Assembly: GCF_902459505.1 (NCBI RefSeq)
Contig: NC_047091.1
Coordinates: forward strand, 152,921,455-152,985,454
Direction of reading: 5' to 3'
From: Geotrypetes seraphini
Taxonomy: Eukaryota > Chordata > Amphibia > Gymnophiona > Dermophiidae
Length of the DNA stretch: 64,000 nucleotides
Part shown: one piece after another, positions 1-26,819 of the stretch
Position numbering within the stretch: position 1 is the first letter of the stretch
Layout of the letters: every line of letters starts with the position of its first letter
Notes under the pieces: model-generated
The model's database searches: none
Told to the model about the DNA's origin: nothing
The model's input: the letters and a program-made list of their open reading frames with translations, nothing else
Position numbers and translations under genes: made by a program

Positions 1-862
1 GCACATTCTCTCTGGAAGTTTTTTGCCGATGATGTGGGTGGAGGAGGCTTGAGCATTCATGCTCTGCCATGATAATACCCGAGGCTTTTTCTTCCGTTGA
101 GATAGTGCTCTTAGATGAATAAGTGGAGCATTCCTATTTATTGATAAACTAAATTCCATCCATTCCCCAAAGGAAGCTAGTGCAAATATCAGCAAGGATA
201 CTATACCTGATCCTCTGGTACCAAAAACAAGGTATAGATTTATTAAAACAAGCATTTTAACCAGTTTTTATATTTTCACAGTGTTCCTTCTTAAACAAAA
301 ACCCATTGGTCAAGCAGTATTTTAAGCTCACAGTTTTACCAATAGTCTCATAGAAAGTAACCTAGCTTTCAAAAAGCCATGGCATTTTTCAGGTTTGAGA
401 GAACCTATAGATAATATGAATGGTTACTGTGTGAGGACTATAAATCTATTGCTCTGAACAAAGGGTGAAGGTTTATCTCCTCGTCAACTTCCTGCAGGAA
501 GACCAATCTTTCCATCTAAAATATTTAGTTTTATAAAGTTAGAGGGTGACCTGCAAACAGATGGCTGGACATGTTGAAAACAACCATGGGGATGATGCTA
601 GAGGTCCTTACTGGACTAGCACAAAATCAATTTCTTTTTAGATTATAATTCATCATGTTGCTAGGATTCAAACACGAGTTGAAGGCACCCAACTAAAGCC
701 AGAGTAAAGTTATGTGACCAGTGGATTTTTCTGTCAGATAAACTGTTCATACTGACATGACCAAATCAAAGGTGCAGCAGCATAAGTAGGATGAAGCAGG
801 GTCCAAAGGTTTTCAATGTAAAACCAATCTAAACAATCACATAAAAAGAAAAAAAAAAACCC
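1..862. other. Intergenic stretch beyond TMED2, nothing recognised
   Basis: AT-rich sequence with no ORF of note, no splice-flanked coding stretch and no repeat I could name. It should be the start of the spacer towards the next gene beyond TMED2 in the vertebrate order. Confidence 0.4.
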
Positions 863-2516
863 TCTTTAAAGAATGTTGTCTTTATTGTTCACTGTACTTG
901 GGCCATATTTAGTTACACAGGCAATTTCAAATGTACATCTTCAAATTCAACTCTGAAGTAATATTCACACAAAATTGGCATACACCAGTTCTCTTACAGA
1001 GACATCACAGTCACCTTGACTTTGGACTGCTGCAATAAGTTTTTGCCCCAAGCTGGAAAGAGTTATTTTAAACATGAAAACAGACGACAATTCTTAAATT
1101 AATTGTACAAAATTGTGTTATTTGAAAAGATTTTCCCCTCTTCAAAAAGACCAAAAAAGTACAAGCAACTAATTTACATCAGTCACAAAATAATCCTGAT
1201 CAGCACCCACACCATAAACAAACACTTTTTAAATTTAAACCCATCATCAAATAAAAAGAGCAGTTTTGTTTAAAACAAACTGAAATCTGCATATGCCTAA
1301 AATAAAGAGAATATCAGCACCGAGTACTCAGCTCAGTACAACTGTAACAAGATTAGGGCAAACAAAGAATGCCATTAAAGAACTGACATACTGGGATCTT
1401 TCTGGCATTATTGAGTTCCACAAATTCAATTTTGTCAAAGCATTACCCACAACTGGTTTTGTCAGACAGCACTAAGACAGTGAAATAAATGGCCTAAACA
1501 GACAAAATCGCAATAACCGATCTAAAACCTTAAGTAATGGAACAAAAATGATATTAAAGGCTTGAAATTTTGCAAATAAAATGTTCAAAAAGGGTAAAAG
1601 TGGCAGGTTGAAGATACTGACCAGCTAAAAATACTGGTTAAAGGACTGCCTTTTAAATGATTTGGTAAAAATAATGAGTAGGGAGAAGTTGTTCAAGGCC
1701 CTTTTCATTTACCTGAAACCATTATGGTACATCTGTAATGTTGATGGTTTACACAATGGTCAATGATATTAGTGACCTGTGATTGGCTACTGCTGTTCTC
1801 TTGCATCGCTTCATGCCAAGCTCAAAACATTACTTAATTGTAGAAAATTAATTATATAGTTTCTGAAAGTTTATGGAATAATTGATCAAATAAAATGCTT
1901 TATGGGATGGGTACTGAGCCCATGTACATATATAAGAAATATGTAAAGTATAGCCCCTAGTCATATATAAATAATTTCTATTCATGACAAGTCACCATCA
2001 ATTGGTGTTGCTCCTCTCTTCACCAAGCACATTGCTTTTCAACATTTGATTGACAGGTTGCCAGAATCAGCAGTTACCCCCTTCCCAATCCAGCTTCAAA
2101 TGGCAGCACATATAAATACTGGCTAGCCCTAGATAAAAAGATCCATCAAATGCCTTAGCTGCATCCTAGGGTTTTGTACTGTTTAGCTATGCAATATTCT
2201 TTTTAATTACAGGTAAAGAAAAGAGAAGGCTGCTGTATCACTGCACCTTGCAATCTTCTGTAATTTACCATCTATTGATAATACACATATTCCAATTTTA
2301 AAAAACATTTCAGTGATGGGACAATTATCAATCTTATCTTTGTTACAGAAAAGTAAAAGAGGAGACAAACAAGTTTATGTGAACTACAAAAGGACTTAAG
2401 AAATAAATGTAACTTCAGTTCAAAGAGTAAAGCTTAGGAACTTAAATGTTGTGTGGCCAAGATGTTTGGTAGAGTGTGAATTATAGTTCTGGCTCCTCAA
2501 GGAAAAAAATGTCTTC
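863..2516 (-). other. TMED2: TMED2 3' UTR (inferred)
   Basis: About 1.65 kb of AT-rich, repeat-free sequence follows the TMED2 stop on the minus strand. A canonical AATAAA lies on this strand at 886-881, so cleavage is expected about 15-25 bases beyond, near 860-870. The absence of recognisable transposons here, against their density elsewhere, is consistent with a constrained UTR. No further coding exon was seen. The exact 3' end is an inference. Confidence 0.6.
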
Positions 2517-17175
<14,659 letters not shown>

Positions 17176-17960
17176 GGCGGCGACGGTAACTCCTGGCTCT
17201 CTATCTCCCTCCTCAGAGGCGGTCGCTCTCCGGCGCTAGAGCTGATAGGGAAGCGCCTGCCAGTGCCACGTAACGGCCTCACGGCGGCCGGCGAGGAACA
17301 AAGCCCGCTCACATCCGGCGGCTTCGCGGACGAAGAGCGCGCGCTCTGTGGTGGGCGTAGCTAATCCGCGGGTCGCGAGCCACGAGCACACACTCTCTCT
17401 CTCTCGTTGATTCCGATTCTGTGCAAATTGCATGTCGCTACTTCTTTCGGCTCGCGAGAGCGGTCTTTGTATTAAGTTTAAATGTTAATTGTACGTATGT
17501 AAAGTAGCACCACGCTTAGATTCGAGATAAATGATGTTAAAGATTTTTTTTTTCTCTTGTCTAAACAGAAGTGGTCTACTGAACCCCAGCATCCTGTTTC
17601 CCGATACAGTAGTGACTAATTTCTGTTTCTGGGGAATAACCTAGTAAACCTACCTTTTTGCCTAGTCACTCCCTCAACCCTTCACCAGCATCATTAAGTA
17701 ATCCTATATGAAGATATACTGCAGTAAACCCTATATTGTAATACTGTAAACCCGTTATGAGCTCTTTGGGGAGGACGATATAGAAACATAAATGAAGCCT
17801 TAAGGAATTTAACTCACATTTTCGGTTGTATCTTAAGGCAGTATGTTCACTGACCCAGAGATATTACATAGTACCTGAAGCAGCTGACTGTTAAGTGACT
17901 TATTATGCAAGATAACAAGGCTTGTCAGCAGGAGTTAAACCGAACTTCATTGGTTTGCAG

Positions 17961-18465
17961 TAGAGAGTTGCACGGGGACAGAAATCCCACCCATCCCCGC
18001 CCGTCACCGCCAGGATCCTCTCCGTCCCCACCCGTCCCCGTCAGGATCCTCTCCGTCCCCACCCATCCCCGCAAGGAATTACCTCCATCCCCGCCCGTCC
18101 CCATAAAAAGCAGCAATTACTTCTGACAGGATCATCAATTCCACAGTTTCTTTTGTGTTTGCGCTGCTGTTTTCCTTGTGGAATCTCTTTGGTGGAACCC
18201 TTTTTTTGTTTTCTGTTCAGGTAATTAACTTATAAACCCCCTCTTTTACTAAGGCTGACGTGTCCATTATATTATATGGACGAACTCTGCTTCCAAAGCC
18301 TTCCATCCCCGTGGGAGTCCCGTTGGCTAGAGGGGGGATCCCCGTGGAAGTCCCGTGGACCAGAGGGGGGTCCCCGTGGGAGTCCCGTGGGTTAGGGGGG
18401 ATTCCCGCGGGAACCCTGCGGGACCCGCGGGATTCCCGTGATCCCCGTTCCCGTGCAGACCTCTA
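17961..18465. mobile_element. Non-autonomous hAT-type element, perfect 8-bp target duplication
   Basis: Flanked on both sides by GTTTGCAG (17953-17960 and 18466-18473). The ends are TAGAGAGTTGCACGGGGAC and, inverted, TAGAGGTCTGCACGGGAAC. The interior is built of GTCCCCRCCC-type short repeats with no transposase frame. It looks young. Confidence 0.85.
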
Positions 18466-18726
18466 GTTTGCAGCCCACTGTTGTAAGCATTCCCAGGTGG
18501 GGCAGAATGGATTCTATCAAAATGGTTTTTACTGCCTTGGATAAACTCCTCACCTACTGTCTTTGGGGAATAATAAACACACCACAGATTGCAGTACATA
18601 AACTAAAATGTCTGAAATAATCCAGTGGAGTACATCTCCCCAACTTTTAATTACAAATAAGTATTTCTTTTACATGCTGCTGCTTAACATTTCCCCCTCA
18701 AACTGAACAGAATTTAGCAGTGCCTA

Positions 18727-18914
18727 CAAGGGGATGCTGAAATGTTCTCAGCCCAACCAGCTTCCTAAATTCTGAACATTATTTTGCCACCGTAGCTGAA
18801 AAGAGTGTTATCTTATTTCAAGTGGCAAGTTGCAGAAACAAAATTCTATGATTTTTTTTACATTGTTTCAGATCATTCTCTCTTTGGTTGGACCGAGGAC
18901 TTTTCAGCACCCTC
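18727..18914. mobile_element. Mariner-type MITE
   Basis: The ends CAAGGGGATGCTGAAATG and, inverted, GAGGGTGCTGAAAAGTCC continue to CAGCCCAACC and GGTCCAACC, with TA on both sides. A second, partial copy starts at about 53289 (TACGAGGGGCTGCTGAAAAG). Confidence 0.65.
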
Positions 18915-18919
18915 TAGAA

Positions 18920-19137
18920 CAGGGGTGTCCAACCTGCAGCCCAAGGGCTTCATGCGGCCCCGTGAAGTATTTTGTGCGGCCCCGGTCGAGGGCGATGCAG
19001 TGTTTTCCTCTGCTGCCCCCCGAGTGTTTACTGTCTTTCCGGTTCCCTCCTCTGTCTTGCTGCAGCGTTTGCGCGGCCCCAGAAAATTTTTTTTCAGCCA
19101 ATGCGGCCCAGGGAAGCCAAAAGGTTGGACACCCCTG
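18920..19137. mobile_element. hAT MITE, perfect 8-bp target duplication
   Basis: The element starts CAGGGGTGTCCAACCTGCAG and ends AAAAGGTTGGACACCCCTG, within CTCTAGAA repeats at 18912-18919 and 19138-19145. It landed at the very end of the mariner-type MITE at 18727-18914. No coding capacity. Confidence 0.9.
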
Positions 19138-19436
19138 CTCTAGAATTCCACTTGTATGTTATGTGCAATCTTATATCCTGCAGAATCTACATTAGAGTTC
19201 TAGGTGGGCTACAGGCAACATATTGTTACAAAGAATTATACATGCTACATAAAGTAATCAAATTATATATACAGTCTGATGTATGTTATAAATAGCAGCT
19301 GACCATTAACATTGTCTTTGTTTCAGGTAACTTGTATTATTAATCTGAATGTCTTTGGACCCTGGTAGGAATTTCTTAAAAAGCCATATTTTTAAATTTT
19401 TGTGAAACAGTATGTATAATGTGATTATGTGATTTA

Positions 19437-19616
19437 GGGATCCTTTTACAAAGGTGCGGTTTAACGTGATGAATACCGTGCATTAAACTGCCTGCCACGC
19501 TAGTACCTAACGCCTCCATTGACGAGGTGTTAGGATTTTAGGCTGCCGGGGGGGTTAGCACGTGATGAAATGTCCGACGTGCTAACCCCCGTAGCGCGCC
19601 GTGATAAAAGGAGCCC
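19437..19616. mobile_element. Harbinger-type hairpin MITE
   Basis: Starts GGGATCCTTTTACAAAGG, ends GTGATAAAAGGAGCCC, with TTA on both sides (19434-19436, 19617-19619). The interior pairs with itself. Closely related to the copy at 41094-41268 (both contain CTAACGCCTCCATTGA). Confidence 0.8.
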
Positions 19617-19709
19617 TTAGTTGTAGATTTGGATTAGTTAAACTTTGAAATGTTGATAATATAAACATTATTCACATACTCCATTCATCATGAGCTACTA
19701 ATAAACTAA

Positions 19710-19805
19710 GGGCCTGTTTTTACAAAGCCACACTAGCAGCCCCGAAGCTCATAGAGATTTAAAGGGCTTCGGGGCTGTTGCCATGCGGCTTTGTGAAACA
19801 GGCCC
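19710..19805. mobile_element. Short hairpin MITE (96 bp)
   Basis: GGGCCTGTTTTTACAAAGCC pairs with GGCTTTGTGAAACAGGCCC. The inner stem AGCCCCGAAGC pairs with GCTTCGGGGCT. Flanked by TAA on each side (19707-19709, 19806-19808). Confidence 0.8.
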
Positions 19806-19989
19806 TAAATTATATACTGCAATGTCCCATTTTAACAACTTTGGATGTTCTTCTTTGGGCTAATCCTCTTATTTGTATAAACTATAAACCTATCTTTTGA
19901 CCTTTATGGGAAAAATGTTGCCTTTTTTTTTTTTTTTTTTTTAAAGATGTTAACATAACAAGCTCTTTTGCTTATTTACAAAATAAGTA

Positions 19990-20446
19990 CAGTAAAACCT
20001 TGGTTTGCGAGCGTAATTCGTTCCAGAAGCATGCTTGTAATCCAAAGCATTCATATATCAAAGCAAATTTTTCCATAGGAAATAATGGAAACTCAGACGA
20101 TTCGTTCCACAACCCCAATACTTTAATACAAAATACTATACGTACTCGTATTGCAAGACCTCGCTCATTTAGGACAGTCACTACACTCCTGCAGTGTCGG
20201 AGAGAAAATAACCATTGTCTCAGTTGTGATGATGTGACGCATGTATACTCTATGTACTCGTATTGCAAGACTTTGCTCGTTTAGAACAGTCACTACACTC
20301 CTGCAGCGTCAGAGAGTGGAGAACCATCGGCTCAGTTGTGATGTGTGTATACTGTATGTACTTGTATTGCAAGACATTGCTCGTATATCAAGTTAAAATT
20401 TATTAAAATGTTTTGCTTGCCTTGCAAAACACTTGCAAACCAAGTT
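19990..20446. mobile_element. Tigger-like MITE
   Basis: Starts CAGTAAAACCTTGGTTTGCG after TA and runs through AATTCGTTCCAGAAGCATGC and CATAGGAAATAATGGAAAC. It ends in the decayed inverse GCAAACCAAGTTATTA. An internal segment with GTACTCGTATTGCAAGAC is present three times, with CTACACTCCTGCAG between. It has no transposase. Confidence 0.7.
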
Positions 20447-20779
20447 ATTATCTTCCTTCTTCACGATTTTTTCTGGATATACTGTATGTAACTTTATTCT
20501 GGTATAGTTTATTATTAAATTCTCTCCCAATATCAGTGCCATACAAAATATCTGGAGGAAGGAATAAGGATACTGGGATCTATCTTTTCTTTTTTACTAA
20601 GATTATTAATGTCTGCTTTATAAATATGAAAATTTATAAAAATTTGAAACACTGTATTGTTGTAGCTATATTACTACTGCTTCCAGTCACAATGTTGGTA
20701 ATAAAAAAAAAATGCACAACTTTGTTTACAAACTGTTAACTTTTGTCCTAATTTATCAACTAAGTATTTTATTTCTTTA

Positions 20780-20870
20780 ATTTGATTTATATTCCGTCCT
20801 CCCCAGGGAGCCCAGAACGGGTTACATAACAGCAAAGTAGAAGAATAAGAAATCAAATAATATTCACTCA
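20780..20870 (-). mobile_element. LINE 3'-tail fragment
   Basis: ATATTCCGTCCTCCCCAGGG and CCCAGAACGGGTTACAT form the antisense of a LINE tail. A relative is at about 30850-30930 (CCAAAGAGCTCAGAATGGGT). Confidence 0.45.
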
Positions 20871-21289
20871 AGCGAAATAAGGTGAGCTGTTTGGGGCTGG
20901 TGGTAGCCCTGACTGTGTGCTCGGCCCATGCCTCCTACCTGGACCCATGGACATGTTTGACACTAGTTTGAAAGGCTAGGGATGGGAGCATGGAGTAGGA
21001 CGCCAAAATCAACCCGTGTCAAGATTCTGCTGCCTAGAGTGTGGCATAATTAACAGCATGTTCTGAACAGCTAAAACAAACTCATCTACTTTTGAATATT
21101 AGACACTTACAGAAAGAAACTTCAAGCAGATTACTATGTTTGTTTTGTCTGTGTTTGATTTATTATGTATGCTCTCTTATGAACTGCAAAGAACTTTGGA
21201 TTGTACAATATAGATAGAAAAAGAAATTCTAAAGAAAAATTGGAAACACTTTAAACTGTTGCATGAGAGATTTTTGCATATAATGGAGG

Positions 21290-21385
21290 AGACAGGCACG
21301 TAAATCTGCTCCATGCATATTCATTAGGGCTATCCTAAAAACCTGACTGGCTGGTAGTCCTCCAGGACAGGGTTGGGAACCACTG
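21290..21385. mobile_element. Half of a hAT hairpin MITE
   Basis: CATATTCATTAGGGCTATCC, then CCTGACTGGCTGG and CCAGGACAGGGTTGGGAACC, then ACTG, matches the right half of the complete element at 29909-30087. The left half is missing. CR1 sequence starts just beyond. Confidence 0.65.
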
Positions 21386-22210
21386 CTCTACACGGATGGG
21401 AAGATTCTGAATCTAAAAGCTGTGATGGAAGAAAATGAGTTGGATATAGTGGCGATCTCAAAGATGTGGTTCACGTTGAACCATGACTGGGATGTAGTTA
21501 TACCGGGCTATAATCTGTTCAGGAAAGACAGGGTAGGAAAAAAAGGAGGGGGAGTAGCATTATATGTTAAAGATCATATTAGCCACACAATTGCAGGATC
21601 TGAAGGGCAAAGAAGAGGCACTGTGGATCAATTTGGAAAGAGGGAATGGTAAATATATTTACATTGGTGTGATATACAGGCCTCCTTCACACATTCAGAA
21701 TATATCTAAAAAAGGGGAAGTTTTACTAATAGGTGATTTGAACATGCCGGATGTTGATTGGGGTATCATTGCAGGGGCTTCTAGAAGTAGGGAGATCCTG
21801 GATTCTGTACAAGGAAAACTGTTCCAGCAGTTGTTAATGGAACCCATGCAGGATGGGGTCATACTGGACTTAGTGCTTATAAATGGGGAAAGTGTTTCTG
21901 ATGTTACAGTGGGTGATCATCTGGCATCCAGTGATCACTGCATGGTACGGTTTAATATTAAGACAGGTAGGTTATAGACTTAAAAAAATAACTTTGTTCA
22001 GATGGGGGATTATGTCAAGGAATTGTCTGGATGGGAAAGTAGAAATGCGTGAACAAAAATGGAGGAGTATAAATGCGTGGACAAAACTAAAATGAGTTAT
22101 TGTAAGTGCGATAAACCTTTTTGTGAGGCAAGTAAGTAAAAGTAAGAGGAAAAGAAAGCCACTTTGGTTCTCAAAAGTAGTAGCTGAGAAGGTAAGGAAT
22201 ACAAGGTTAG

Positions 22211-22353
22211 AACATAAGAATAGCCTTACTGGGGCAGACCAAAGGTCTATCAAACCCAGTAACCCATTCTGACAGTGGCCAATCCAGGTCACTAGTACCT
22301 GGCCAAAACCAAAAGAGTAGCAACATTCCATGCTACCGATCCAGGGCAAGCAG
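22211..22353 (-). mobile_element. CR1 3'-end fragment inside CR1
   Basis: The plus strand shows ACATAAGAATAGCCTTACTG, CAGTGGCCAATCCAGGTCAC and GTACCTGGCCAAAACC, the antisense of the tail at 34060-34190. Confidence 0.8.
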
Positions 22354-22734
22354 TAGCACTCAGGGAGGACAAGGCCATAATGAAGAGACTGAATTAATTC
22401 TTTGCTTTAGTCCTTATGGACAAAGATGTAATAGATCTATCTGCACTGGAAATGGTTTTCGAGAGCGATGATGTGGAGGTACTTAAATAAATTTTGATGA
22501 ACGTGGAAAATGTATTGAGCCAAACTGACAAGTTAAAGAGATCCAGATGGTATACACTCCAAGGTGCTGAAAGAACTCAGACATGAAATTGCTGATCTGA
22601 TGTTAATGATCTGTAAACTATTGTTAAAATTGTTTGTAGTATCTGAAGATTGGAGGGTGGCCAATGTAACACCAATTTATTTTTAATGGGTTCCAGGGGT
22701 GATCTGGAAAATTACAGACCAGTAAGCCTGACGT

Positions 22735-24510
22735 GGAATGTCTAAGTCCTTTTGCGTCCAACTCGCAAGTCGTCCAAAGTAAAAAAAACAGCCTAGGACA
22801 CATTTTTGAAAAATACATCCAAAATTTTTTTTCTTTCGAAAATCGTCTAATTATACATCCTGCAGATCTGATCATCCAAGTTGCTAAATCGTCCACATTT
22901 TCGTCTAACTTTTCATCCAAGTCAAAAACACCTAGAACAAGCCCTGTTGAATGTGGGATGGTCTGCAAAGTGATGGACCGACTGAACACCCAGACATGCC
23001 ACCTAAATAGTGGGGTACCTTACAGGGCATTGCTGTGAACTTCACAAAAAGGGTGCCATGTATTCTCCTCACTACAGCTCCCTTATAGGTCATGGTGAGC
23101 CCCCCAAACCACCTCCAGAATCCCCTAGACCCACTTATCTACCACCCCAATAGCCCTTATGGCTGCAGGAGCCACTTATATGCCAGTACAAAAGGGTTTT
23201 GGGGGTGTATAGGGGAGTGCACGTTTCATTATCAATGCAGTGATTACAGGGGCTTATGGGCATGGGTCCTCCTCTCTATGTGTCTCTAACCCACCCCCAA
23301 GATGACTTAAGCTACCTCTGGGCTGGACAACTAGGCTTTCCTATGCCAGGCGGCCAGGTGATGATGGTCTGGAGGCTGAATTTTAAAAGTGTGATTAATA
23401 TTTTTAGGGGGGGGTCGGTGATCACTGTGGTAGTGTGTGGGGGTCTGTTTTATGTGTTTGCAGTGCTTATCTGGTGACTTTAGGTGGGTTTTTGTGACTT
23501 AGACCATGTTTTACATAGTCTAAGTCACAACGTCCAAGTTCTGTCGATCGTGGGCTGTATAACTTTCGGTTATACATGCTGTACGACTAAGTCTAAGCCA
23601 GCCCACATCCCGCCCAACTCCCACCCTCAACACTCCTCCTGAAATGTCCCGTTTAGCTTTGGTCGTTCAGCGGCACTATGTAGGCCGTCTAGAAATTACA
23701 TTACATTACATTAGAGATTTCTATTCCGCCATTACCTTGCAGTTCAAGGCGGATAGTTCTGGGTTTTAGGAAACCCTCAAACCATGAGAGTACTTTGTCT
23801 GAGATACCTATTGTGTCCAAAATTTGCAGTAGTATGTTAGGGTCTACCAGGTCAAATGCTGCAGTTAGGTCCAGTTGTATGAGAAGCATTCTTTTTCCAG
23901 TGCTGAGGTGTTGTCTAACTGTATCAATTGTCTAACTGTGCTGAAGTTGGTTCTGAAGCCAGATTGTGTGGGGTGAAGTATGTTATGATTTTCTAGGTAG
24001 GTGGTGAGGAGTTTAGCTAGTAGTTCTTCTATTAGTTTGACGTATAGAGGGATTGAGGCGATGGGTCTATAGTTGGAAGGTTGGTCAGTTGGTCCTTTAG
24101 GGTCTTTAAGGATCGGGGTGATGATGATTTCACTGAGGTTAGTTGGGAAAAGGCCATCTGTGAGCATGTTTTGTATCCATTGAAGGAGTAGAGTACGGAA
24201 TTTTGTACTGAACGTTGTTAAGAGATATGATGGGCAGTAGTTGAGGATGCGTGGCTGTACTTTTTGTAGAGTTTGTTGAATTCGGGCAATTGTATATTGG
24301 GGAAATGGGACCAAGTTCCGTCTGCGGCTGTTGAATCTTTTTCAGTGGGGTGTATTGTGAATTCAATTAGGTGAGGTGGAGGGGGGATGTCTCTTGGAGC
24401 TGCATTAAGATGGTCCAAAACCCTTTTTTATTATCGGCACTTGGACGTATTTGGGAAATGTTCGTCCAAGTGCCGACTTGGATGTTTTTCTTTTTCGATT
24501 ATGAGCCCCA
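22735..24510. mobile_element. DNA transposon of the GACGTCCAA / ATTTTCGAAAA family, interrupted by L2
   Basis: The interior repeats CGTCCAAGT-type words. The right end reads GGATGTTTTTCTTTTTCGAT then TATGAGCCCC, and the left begins with GTCTAAGTCCTTTTGCGTCC. Related partial copies start at about 45811 (GGTCATTTTCGAAAAGGACG) and 46945. No transposase was identified. It splits a CR1 reading frame after ENYRPVSLT. Confidence 0.5.
23694..24418 (-). mobile_element. L2 LINE copy with internal deletion
   Basis: On the minus strand: NYRPIASIPLYVKLIEELLA, NHNILHPTQSGFRTNFST and MLLIQLDLTAAFDLVDPNIL, then SWFEGFLKPRT. The RT frame then jumps directly to the last 60 bp of the element, CCGCCTTGAACTGCAAGGTA and GGCGGAATAGAAAT, with the (ATGTA)n-like tail. 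About 1.2 kb of ORF between is deleted compared with the copy at 55390-57428. Confidence 0.85.
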
Positions 24511-24895
24511 TAATTTCCAGGCAATATAGTGGAAACTATTATAAAAAATAGACAAAACATGGCTTAATGGGTCAGAGTCAGCATGGGCTCAGCCAAGGGA
24601 AGTCTTGCCTCACCAACTTACTTTATTTCTTTGAAGGTGTGAACAAACGTGGATACAAGTGAGCTGGGAACTGAGCTAAGTAGTGTATCTAGATTTTCAG
24701 AAAATTTTCAGGAGATGCTCTTGAGAAAATTAAGAGTCGTGGAATAGGAGACAATGTTCTGTTGTGGATTAGGAATTGGTTATTGCACAGAAAACAGAGG
24801 ATAGGGCTATATGGCCATTTTTCTCAGTTGATGAGGATGAATGATGGCATGCCACAAGGATCTATACTCAATCGGCTACCACTACTAATTATTTT

Positions 24896-25475
24896 GATAG
24901 CGGATTCAGAATGCTGCGGCCAAGCTCATCTTCGCTAAAAGTAAATTTGGCCATGTCTCCCCGCTCCTGGCCAAGCTTCACTGGCTTCCGATAATCGCCA
25001 GGGTCCACTATAAATGCGCCTGTTTAGCTTTCAAAATCCTACACGGTATCCTCCCTCCCTTCATCCCTCTTTCTTGGAATTCCTCAAACCCTAATACCAC
25101 AGACCCTCCCACAAATTAAAACTATCCTTCCCCTCGCTAAAAGGCATTTCCCACACAGGAAAGCTAGGGACCTCCCTCCCCTTCAAAATCACAGAGCTCT
25201 GGAACAATCTTACTTCCCCTCTTCGGAACTTGAGCTCTCTCCAAGTTTTCCGCAAACATCTGAAAACCTGGCTTTTCTCAAAAATGTAAGTCTCTCTCCT
25301 ACTTTGGTATCAAAAACTCTTATATCTGGCATCCCAAGTCCTCTAAATATTCTTCACACTTTTACCTCTAACCCTTTGCTGTAGTTCCTTCCTATTTCAT
25401 CTACTGTAAACCGCGCCGAGCTCTACGAATGTGGAGATGATGCGGTATACAAACCTAAGGATTAGATTAGATTAG
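24896..25475 (+). mobile_element. L2-clade LINE 3' part with (GATTA)n tail
   Basis: Translation gives RIQNAAAKLIFAKSKFGHVS, PLLAKLHWLPIIARVHYKCA and CLAFKILHGILPPFIPLSW, the L2-type C terminus. Frame is lost near 25110. It ends GAGATGATGCGGTATACAAA then GATTAGATTAGATTAGA. It is a different subfamily from the one at 55390. Confidence 0.8.
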
Positions 25476-25477
25476 AT

Positions 25478-25857
25478 AGTGCTACCAGACATATGCAGTG
25501 CTGTACACATTATGGGCTCCTTTTACAAAGGTGCTCTAGCGTTTTTAGTGCACGCACCGGATTAGCGTGCGCAATAGCGCACACTAGCCCAAAAACTACC
25601 GCCTGCTGAAGAGGAGGCGGTAGAGACTAGCGCTTGCTATTCCGCGCGTTAAGGCCCTAACATGCCTTTGTAAAAGGAGTCCTATATGTAGGTACTTTCT
25701 TTGTCTCTAGTGCACTCACAATCTGTTTTTGTACCTGGAGCAATGGAGTGAGTGTTAAGTGACTTGCCCAGGATCACAAGGAGCTGCAAAGGGACTTGAA
25801 CCCAGTTCCCTAGGATCAAAGCCTGCTGCACTAACCATTAGGATATTCCTCCACACT
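25478..25857 (-). mobile_element. Core-SINE (MIR-like), split by a hairpin MITE
   Basis: The plus strand carries AAGTGACTTGCCCAGGATCA, CTTGAACCCAGTTCCC and GCACTAACCATTAGGATATT, the antisense of a tRNA-derived SINE with a recognisable B-box (GGGTTCAAGTCCC). The MITE at 25514-25682 interrupts it near the LINE-derived end. Confidence 0.65.
25514..25682. mobile_element. Harbinger-type hairpin MITE
   Basis: GGGCTCCTTTTACAAAGGTG pairs with CATGCCTTTGTAAAAGGAGTCC. TAT lies on both sides. The inner stem ACTACCGCCTGCTGAAG pairs with GAGGCGGTAGAG. Confidence 0.75.
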
Positions 25858-26581
25858 GGGGGTGAGTTGGGGTGGAGAGTGGGCATGTTCTATGCTTGCT
25901 GCAAACTAGCCAATTAGCATGTGGTTAGTCTTACTGCCTAAAATATATGTGTAGTTAAGGGCTTACATGCTAATGACCATGCACTTAAGGGAAAATTTAG
26001 CGCATGGCCATTAATGATGGAAATAGGAAAATTTTGCATTTTACATATGCAGAAAAAAAATGGGCTTATTGTGCGAAAATGGCCTGTGTAAGCACACATT
26101 AAGCCAAGGCCAATTATTACCACATCTTAGTAAAAGGGCTCCATAGTAACTGCACCTATTTGATTATAATTAAGGGCCCCTTCTACAAAGCCACTGTTAA
26201 TGCTTCTCCCACCGCAAATGCATCGAAGTCCATTCAATTCCTATGGATTTTGATACATTTGCTGCAAGAGAAGCGCTACTGTTGGGGAACTGCCTCTGAA
26301 GAACACAGAAGATTTATTGAGAGTTTGATGCACCAAGTTATCATACACTGTACTTCGCTTAGATATAATTTTAATTAAGCGATTAATCAAATATAAATAA
26401 AACTTGAAACTTGAAAACTTATGCAGATAAGTGCATTGTTTCTCCCATGAATAGGACTGTATAATTTATGAATGAGATTGTGATTTTCATTTTTTTAATA
26501 GAAAATGAGAGGACAGTTCTATAGCGAAGTGCAATGATTGAAATAGATGGCTCTTTTGTTGTCACTTTGGGTACATATTAA

Positions 26582-26743
26582 GCCCCCCCCCCTTTTATCA
26601 AGCCATTACAGGGTTGTTGTTGTTTTTCCATCGGCCACTGTGGTAAAAGCTCCAACGCTCATAGAATTCCTATGAGCATTGGAGCATTTTATCATAGCGG
26701 CCGGCAATAAAAAACATAATGCTACTTGATAAAAGGGGGGGCC
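26582..26743. mobile_element. Harbinger-type hairpin MITE
   Basis: GCCCCCCCCCTTTTATCAAG pairs with CTTGATAAAAGGGGGGGCC. The central stem CCAACGCTCATAGAATTCC pairs with CTATGAGCATTGG. TAA lies on both sides. Confidence 0.8.
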
Positions 26744-26819
26744 TAATTTCTGTGCACTTGCTACACAGTTTTTGTTGATGTTTTACAAGTTTATTACACT
26801 ATTTTGCTTTATTAAAAGT

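Larger units (their letters stand above)
21396..24895 (+). mobile_element. CR1 LINE (endonuclease and start of RT), host of nested insertions
   Basis: The endonuclease part reads ENELDIVAISKMWFTLNHDW, VVIPGYNLFRKDRVGKKGGG, YIGVIYRPPS, VLLIGDLNMPDVDWG and DHLASSDHCMVRFNI. After 22360 the RT begins and reaches ENYRPVSLT at about 22730. It resumes at about 24520 with HGLSQGKSCLTNL-like and MPQGSILN-like text and stops at about 24895. Frame shifts and stops occur, for example near 21610. Insertions at 22211-22353, about 22735-24510 (itself hosting an L2) and 24896 break it up. Confidence 0.8.
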
